Shown piece after piece: positions 6,391 through 10,325 of a stretch of 10,325 bases of DNA. The notes under the pieces were generated by a model, which did not search any database, was not told the DNA's origin, and worked only from the letters and a program-made list of their open reading frames with translations. Numbering within the stretch: the stretch's first letter is position 1; every line of letters begins with the position of its first letter. The stretch is from Pseudomonadota bacterium. Lineage in GTDB: Bacteria > Pseudomonadota > Alphaproteobacteria > Rhodospirillales > Magnetospirillaceae. A program made the translations under genes and the position numbers. Location of the stretch: the NCBI GenBank assembly GCA_023437865.1, contig JAEZFE010000180.1, forward strand, positions 1 through 10,325, given 5' to 3'.

Positions 6391-6717
6391 TCAGGTGGCC
6401 AGGGCGGCTTCCAGCGAATCGGCCAGCGTGAACACCTTGTCCAGCCGGGCAAGCTGGAGCACGCGCAGCGCCGGCTGGCTGACCGCCACCAGCACGAAGC
6501 GGGTGGCGTTGCGCCGGGCCATCTGATAGGCCTCAACCAGACTGGCGATGCCCGAACTGTCGATGTAATCGACGGCTTCCATGTTCACCAGCACGTCGCG
6601 CCGGTCGAACATCAGTTCCATCAACTGCTTGCGGACAGAGGGTGAGTGCTGGAGGTCCACCTCGCCGGCCAGCGAAACCACCACCGTGCCGTCTATCTCA
6701 TGGGTTTGCAGGTTCAT
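6391..6717 (-). CDS. STAS-domain protein: anti-sigma antagonist or MlaB-like subunit
   Basis: The product is a 108-residue protein made only of a STAS fold. The SpoIIAA/RsbV-type phosphosite region is clear: an acidic/hydrophobic strand ending in Y51-I-D53-S54-S55-G56, with S54 the expected target of an RsbW-type kinase. The first strand (TVVVSLAGEVDLQHS, 11-25) is also typical. In partner switching, the unphosphorylated form binds the kinase and frees the kinase's other partner. E. coli MlaB, however, is also a stand-alone STAS protein that binds MlaF and is needed for transporter function. This gene sits exactly between a kinase/phosphatase pair (3 nt upstream) and mlaE (5 nt downstream), so both roles are open. 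The DSSG motif and the neighbours favour phosphoregulation; the downstream contact with mlaE favours an MlaB role. Confidence 0.88.
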   Translation of the reverse strand: MNLQTHEIDGTVVVSLAGEVDLQHSPSVRKQLMELMFDRRDVLVNMEAVDYIDSSGIASLVEAYQMARRNATRFVLVAVSQPALRVLQLARLDKVFTLADSLEAALAT

Positions 6718-6720
6718 CTC

Positions 6721-7122
6721 TCACCCGATCCGCTTGACCATCTGCAACAAATTGCCGGCCCCCTCGGGCGGCGGCAGAAACGATACCTCATCCATCACCG
6801 AACGGATGAAATGGGTGCCCAATCCCCCCGGCCGCACGTCATCGAGCGCACGCGGGCAGATCTTGGCGATATCCACCGGCGGGGCATAATCGATCAGGCG
6901 CACCACCAAGCGATGGTCATCGCGGGCGACCTGGACCACGATGTCGCCGCCGGCGCCGCCATAGGCATGGCGGATAATGTTCTGGCAGGCCTCATCCACC
7001 GCCAGCACCACATCGCCCACCATGTCCTTGGGACAGCCGAGCCCGCCGGCAGTCTCGGCCACCGCGCGGCGGATCTCGCACAGGCGGTCTGGCCGCGCCG
7101 GGAACAGGCGGTCCAGCATCAT
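6721..7122 (-). CDS. RsbW-like ATP-binding protein (anti-sigma factor / STAS kinase)
   Basis: The product is 133 residues, a single GHKL ATPase domain of the RsbW/SpoIIAB serine-kinase type, the usual length for the family. The N-box is D43-E44-A-C-Q-N48-I-I-R-H, where E44 is the presumed base and N48 the magnesium ligand. The G1 box reads D78-Y-A-P-P, with Ala where many homologues have Gly; the G2 box is GGLGTHFI (99-106). Such proteins phosphorylate a STAS partner and, in the free state, bind a sigma factor or another target. The ATG at 7122 has GGAGGAG 5 nt upstream and overlaps the phosphatase stop (ATGA); a second ATG follows at once. No sigma factor gene lies in the window, so the output target is unknown. 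Kinase activity is inferred from motifs. Confidence 0.88.
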   Translation of the reverse strand: MMLDRLFPARPDRLCEIRRAVAETAGGLGCPKDMVGDVVLAVDEACQNIIRHAYGGAGGDIVVQVARDDHRLVVRLIDYAPPVDIAKICPRALDDVRPGGLGTHFIRSVMDEVSFLPPPEGAGNLLQMVKRIG

Positions 7123-8378
7123 CGCCGCTCCTCCACCACCAGCATGGTCAGATCGTCGCGCAGCGACAACCCGTCCTTGGCGACGTCGGCCACCACCGCC
7201 TCTAACCGCTCGGGCGCGGCCAGCCCCTGGTGGCGCGCCAGCAATGCCTCGATCCCGGCGGTTCCCAGCATGCGGCCGTCCTCGTCCCGCGCCTCACTCA
7301 GCCCATCGGTGAACAGATAGAGCGCGCCCCCGCCCAGTTCGACCACACTCTCGGGACAGCCATCGAGAAACAGGGTGTGGTCGATGCCCAAGGGAGGCAT
7401 GCCGCCATCGACGCGCAGCAGCCGGGCGCCACAGCACAACAGCGGCGGCTCGTGGCCGGCATTGGCCAGCACCACCCGGCCCGAGACGCGGTCGAGGATG
7501 CCGGCCACCATAGTGACGAACATGCCGGCTGAAACGGTCTCGGCCAACTCGGCATCGATGGCCGCCAGCAGCTCGCCCGGGCCGCTCAGGCGTTTGGCAA
7601 GACAGCGGAACAGGCTGGCGGTCTTGGCCGCCAGCAGCGCGGCGTTCATGCCCTTGCCCGACACGTCGGCGATGGCGAAGGCCAGCCGGTTGCCCGGCAG
7701 CTCCACCACGTCGAAGAAGTCGCCCGACACTCCGCGCGCCGGAAGATTGACGCCGTGAATGGGAAAGGCCCCGTCGCGCGGCGCCGGCAGCATGGCGCGC
7801 TGGATATCGGCGGCCAGCATCAATTCGCGCCGGAACGCCTCCTGCTCGGCCATGGCGGCGGCTTGGCGGGCATTGATCAGCGCCAGCGCGGCGGAAGTGG
7901 CCAGCGCCTGGAGGATGCGGCGGTCACCGTCGCCGAACGGCACGCCGCCTTTCTTGTTAAACAATTCGATAGCGCCCAGCCTCTCCTCGCGTACCGACAT
8001 GGGCGCGCACAGGATCGAGCGGGTAACGAAGCCGGTGGCCTTGTCCACCATGTGGGCGAAATCAGGATCGGCGGCGGTATCCTTGACCAGCTGGGGCCGG
8101 TTGCGGTTGACCGAGCGCCACACGATGCCCTTGCCCTTGGGCAGGCGCAGGCCAGTCACGTCGGTGGGCCCCCAGCAGGCGCGGCACACCAGTTCGGTCC
8201 CGTCCATCAGAAACAGCGACGCCGCCTCGGCCCCCATGCGGGTGGCGATGTGCTCCAGACCCAGACGCAGGCTTTCCTCGATATCGCGCGAACGGGCAAA
8301 GTCGGCCGTCATCTCGGCGATGAGGTCGAGGTCGTCCGCCAGCCCGGCGGGCAGGATATCGGATGCTGCGCTGCGCAT
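7119..8378 (-). CDS. GAF-PP2C (SpoIIE/RsbU-type) protein serine phosphatase
   Basis: The product is a 419-residue cytoplasmic protein with no signal or membrane segment. An N-terminal GAF sensor domain (about 18-170) is followed by a coiled linker (171-200) ending in the A-D-I-Q-R-A-M-L-P motif, the regulatory helix typical of RsbU relatives. The PP2C domain (about 205-417) keeps the metal-binding aspartates: D220 and D223 in SGDFFD, D238 in ADVSGKG, D358 in FTDG and D408/D409 in RDDLT. It should dephosphorylate the STAS protein encoded two genes downstream in response to a signal bound by the GAF domain. Cysteines 65, 68 and 124 lie in the GAF domain; a redox or metal signal is conceivable but unsupported. 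The ATG at 8378 lacks a clear ribosome binding site, but I find no alternative start in frame before the divergent gene. First gene of the operon. Confidence 0.92.
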   Translation of the reverse strand: MRSAASDILPAGLADDLDLIAEMTADFARSRDIEESLRLGLEHIATRMGAEAASLFLMDGTELVCRACWGPTDVTGLRLPKGKGIVWRSVNRNRPQLVKDTAADPDFAHMVDKATGFVTRSILCAPMSVREERLGAIELFNKKGGVPFGDGDRRILQALATSAALALINARQAAAMAEQEAFRRELMLAADIQRAMLPAPRDGAFPIHGVNLPARGVSGDFFDVVELPGNRLAFAIADVSGKGMNAALLAAKTASLFRCLAKRLSGPGELLAAIDAELAETVSAGMFVTMVAGILDRVSGRVVLANAGHEPPLLCCGARLLRVDGGMPPLGIDHTLFLDGCPESVVELGGGALYLFTDGLSEARDEDGRMLGTAGIEALLARHQGLAAPERLEAVVADVAKDGLSLRDDLTMLVVEERR

Positions 8379-8417
8379 GGCGGAATGATGCCCTGTTCGG
8401 CCAGGGGCGTAAAACGG

Positions 8418-8432
8418 ATTCCCCGGGTGAAT
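8418..8432. promoter_or_regulatory. Imperfect palindrome in divergent intergenic region
   Basis: ATTC and GAAT arms flank CCCCGGGT, giving an imperfect 15-bp dyad with one mismatched pair, followed on the plus strand by TTTTTT. It lies about 40 bp before the phosphatase ATG. It may be an operator; as a plus-strand terminator it would have only a 4-bp stem, and no plus-strand gene precedes it. Confidence 0.25.
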
Positions 8433-8457
8433 TTTTTGTTGCGGTGCGGCATGCGCG

Positions 8458-8487
8458 TTGACGGCGAGCCCCGGCCAAGCCCAAAAA
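8458..8487 (+). promoter_or_regulatory. Tentative promoter for the EAL-GGDEF gene
   Basis: TTGACG (8458-8463) is a good -35 hexamer. At an 18-bp spacing the sequence is CAAAAA (8482-8487), a poor -10. Transcription would begin near 8494, about 34 nt before the ATG. Weak support. Confidence 0.25.
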
Positions 8488-8499
8488 CTGACTGGCCGG
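8471..8499. repeat. Inverted repeat CCGGCCA-N15-TGGCCGG
   Basis: Two perfect 7-bp arms (8471-8477 and 8493-8499) are separated by 15 nt containing AAAAACTGAC. It overlaps the spacer and -10 area of the tentative promoter. It could be a regulator-binding dyad or an RNA hairpin; a second short stem GGCGC/GCGCC (8498-8502 with 8508-8512) abuts the ribosome binding site. Confidence 0.35.
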
Positions 8500-8514
8500 C
8501 GCGACGTGCGCCTT

Positions 8515-8520
8515 GGGGAG
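8515..8520 (+). promoter_or_regulatory. Ribosome binding site of the EAL-GGDEF gene
   Basis: GGGGAG, 7 nt before the ATG at 8528. This fixes the start of the cyclic-di-GMP gene. Confidence 0.65.
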
Positions 8521-8527
8521 AGCCCGG

Positions 8528-10325
8528 ATGTACGACCACGCTATTGCCGTCCGCTCCGACGCGCCATTCCATCATGCGTCCCAGCGCCGCATCGCCCTGC
8601 CCGCCCGCAATCCCCAGCAGCCGCTCGACGAGCAATGGGCCAAGATTCTCGACACCCTGGACTTGGCGTTCCAGCCTATCGTCAACATCCATACCGGCGC
8701 CTGCTACGGCTACGAAGCGCTGGTGCGCAACCATGAGGAGGCGGGCTTCGCCTCGATCCAGGACGTGTTCGACGGCAGCCAGGCCCTGGGCATGCTGGCC
8801 GAGGTCGAGATGGCGTTGCGCGAGAAGGCGGCGGCCAAGTTCGTCCAGCTCGACAATTGGCGTCAGGCCAAGCTGTTCGTGAACCTGGACAACCGTGCCA
8901 TCGCCGCTCATAGCGAACTGACCGACCTGACCTCGGTGATGCTGGAACGCTATGGCATCGAGGAAAGCCAGATCGTCTTCGAGGTGTCCGAGCGCCACGC
9001 CTTCACCCAGCCCACCGAAGCGGTGGAGATCTTCCAGCACGTCAAGCGCGCCAATTTCCGGCTCGCCATCGACGATTTCGGCACCGGCTTTTCCGGCCTG
9101 CAGATGCTGTATTTCGCCGAGCCCGATTTCCTGAAGATCGACCGGTTCTTCATCTCCGACATCGCCAACGATTCGAAGAAAAAGCTGTTCCTGGGCCAGA
9201 TCGTCAACATCGCCCACCTGTTGGGCGTGGTGGTGCTGGCCGAAGGGGTGGAGACCGAGCGCGAATATTATGTGTGTAAGGATATCGGCTGTGACCTGAT
9301 CCAGGGCTATCTGGTGCAGAAGCCCACCCGCGCCATCGCCGAGCTGAAGGCCCATTACCAGGCCATTGAGGACATGGCCAAGCGCGAGCGCCGGGTGGCG
9401 GTGTCAGACCAGAAGCTGATCGGCGACCAGATCGCCACGGTCGAGCCGATCCGCCTCGACTGCACCATGGAGGAGGTGTTCGAGCGCTTCCGCGCCGACA
9501 AGTCGCTGACCTTCTTCCCGGTGGTGGACCAAGCCTTTGAGCCGGTGGGCATCGTCCGCGAGAAGGAGCTGAAGGACTACACCTACTCGCTCTATGGCAA
9601 GGCGCTGATCTCGAACAAGACCATCGGCCGCAAGCTCAAGGATTTCGTCACCCGCTGCCCCATGGCCGACATCAACACCAAGGCTGAGCACATCCTGCAG
9701 GCCTACTCGGCGGTGGAGCGGTCGGAAGGCATCATCATCGTCGAGGACATGAAGTATGTGGGCTTCCTGTCGGCCCATTCGCTCTTGCGCGTCATCAACG
9801 AAAAAAACCTGGCCGCCGCGCGCGACCAGAACCCGCTCACCAAGCTGCCCGGCAACAACCTGATCCACGAATACGTCTCGGAAGCGCTCATCCATACCGG
9901 CGAAGAGGTGACGCTGGCCTATCTGGATTTCGACAATTTCAAGCCGTTCAACGACAAATACGGCTTCCGCCTGGGCGATCGCGCCATCCTGCTGTTCGCC
10001 GAACTGCTGGCCAAGGCCCTGCCGCGCGAGACCTGCTTCCCGGCCCATGTGGGCGGCGACGATTTCTTCGGGGGTTTCAAGCGTATGAGCTTCGACGAAG
10101 CCCGTGCGCTGGTCACCACCCTTGTGGCCGCCTTCGCCCGCGACGTCGAGAGCTTTTACGACGACGAAACCCGAGCGCGCGGCCACATCGTCGGCCAGGA
10201 CCGCCTGGGCAACGTGGTCAAATTCCCGCTGATGACCGTCTCCGCCGCCTTGGTCCACCTGCCGGCGGGCCGCGCGGCCCACACCGCCGACGAAGTCAGC
10301 CAGTTGATCGCCGGCCTGAAGAAGG
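8528..10325 (+). CDS. EAL-CBS-CBS-GGDEF cyclic-di-GMP protein, C-terminus beyond window
   Basis: The frame reads 599 codons from the ATG to the right edge without a stop. No membrane segment or signal peptide is visible. The EAL phosphodiesterase domain (about 36-275) keeps the catalytic set: E63 in EALVR, N119 in FVNLDN, E152, D182-D183 in DDFGTGFSGL, K203 in LKIDR, E239 in AEGVET and Q259 in QGY. Linear pGpG production from c-di-GMP is therefore plausible. A pair of CBS modules (about 296-425) may bind adenine nucleotides or another ligand. The GGDEF domain begins with NPLTKLPGN (435-443), has metal ligands in LDFDNF (466-471), and its signature is G509-G-D-D-F513, with Asp replacing the usual Glu; cyclase activity is therefore doubtful. 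An insert-like stretch (about 545-565) follows. It is transcribed divergently from the partner-switching operon. Confidence 0.93.
   Translation, partial: MYDHAIAVRSDAPFHHASQRRIALPARNPQQPLDEQWAKILDTLDLAFQPIVNIHTGACYGYEALVRNHEEAGFASIQDVFDGSQALGMLAEVEMALREKAAAKFVQLDNWRQAKLFVNLDNRAIAAHSELTDLTSVMLERYGIEESQIVFEVSERHAFTQPTEAVEIFQHVKRANFRLAIDDFGTGFSGLQMLYFAEPDFLKIDRFFISDIANDSKKKLFLGQIVNIAHLLGVVVLAEGVETEREYYVCKDIGCDLIQGYLVQKPTRAIAELKAHYQAIEDMAKRERRVAVSDQKLIGDQIATVEPIRLDCTMEEVFERFRADKSLTFFPVVDQAFEPVGIVREKELKDYTYSLYGKALISNKTIGRKLKDFVTRCPMADINTKAEHILQAYSAVERSEGIIIVEDMKYVGFLSAHSLLRVINEKNLAAARDQNPLTKLPGNNLIHEYVSEALIHTGEEVTLAYLDFDNFKPFNDKYGFRLGDRAILLFAELLAKALPRETCFPAHVGGDDFFGGFKRMSFDEARALVTTLVAAFARDVESFYDDETRARGHIVGQDRLGNVVKFPLMTVSAALVHLPAGRAAHTADEVSQLIAGLKK

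Noticed and set aside
8418..8436. Intrinsic terminator (dyad plus T-run) on the plus strand
   Set aside because: The pairable stem is only 4 bp around a 7-nt loop and there is no plus-strand gene upstream to terminate.
8379..8527. EcfG-type (general stress response) promoter for the switching operon
   Set aside because: I looked for GGAAC with a CGTT-like box about 16-17 bp downstream on both strands and did not find one.
8309..9355. 348-codon minus-strand frame opposite the EAL domain, in contact with the phosphatase start
   Set aside because: The plus strand carries every EAL catalytic residue in order; the minus frame is a mirror artefact.
9404..10282. 292-codon minus-strand frame opposite the CBS and GGDEF domains
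   Set aside because: No recognisable domain or start site; the plus-strand frame is continuous through to the window edge.
1..10325. Mobile element, prophage or CRISPR signature
   Set aside because: No transposase, integrase, terminal repeats, direct-repeat array or composition shift was seen; base and codon use look uniform throughout.

Overview
The window is a dense, high-GC, intron-free bacterial segment. Codons end mostly in G or C, intergenic gaps are short, and many genes overlap in an ATGA/GTGA fashion. The combination of a PhaJ-type MaoC hydratase, a LinKLMN-like MCE transporter and an EAL-CBS-GGDEF protein fits an alphaproteobacterium. I think a Rhodospirillales member such as a Magnetospirillum relative is most likely, but this is an impression from protein style, not from a marker gene. 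I see no mobile element, CRISPR array, tRNA or rRNA.

Left edge (1-600, minus strand): two small envelope genes read leftward. One encodes a 90-residue lipoprotein with a TTG start and a strong ribosome binding site. The other encodes a secreted protein that runs off the window. A 147-bp divergent gap (601-747) separates them from phaJ (plus strand, 748-1182). phaJ ends at a hairpin that also sits directly behind the last gene of the large minus-strand operon, so it looks like a shared bidirectional terminator.

Main block (8378 down to 1221, minus strand): nine genes packed as one probable transcription unit. In transcription order they are a GAF-PP2C (SpoIIE/RsbU-type) phosphatase, an RsbW-like ATP-binding protein, a STAS protein with a DSSG phosphosite motif, an MlaE-type permease, an MlaF-type ATPase, an MlaD-type MCE protein, a PqiC/LinN-like auxiliary lipoprotein, an RlmD/TrmA-family RNA (uracil-C5) methyltransferase, and a DedA-family membrane protein. 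Four of the eight junctions are stop/start contacts of 4-bp overlap or 1 bp, and the largest gap is about 60 bp.

The first three genes form a complete partner-switching cassette, and the next four form a complete MCE lipid-transport system. The STAS protein sits at the joint. It could be the antagonist of an anti-sigma factor encoded elsewhere. It could also be the MlaB-like subunit of the transporter, in which case lipid transport would be under kinase/phosphatase control. That possibility is the most interesting feature of the window.

Right edge (8528-10325, plus strand): a divergently transcribed cyclic-di-GMP protein, EAL - paired CBS - GGDEF, truncated by the window end. Its EAL residues are intact and its GGDEF motif reads GGDDF. 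The 149-bp divergent gap (8379-8527) contains two inverted repeats that may be regulatory.
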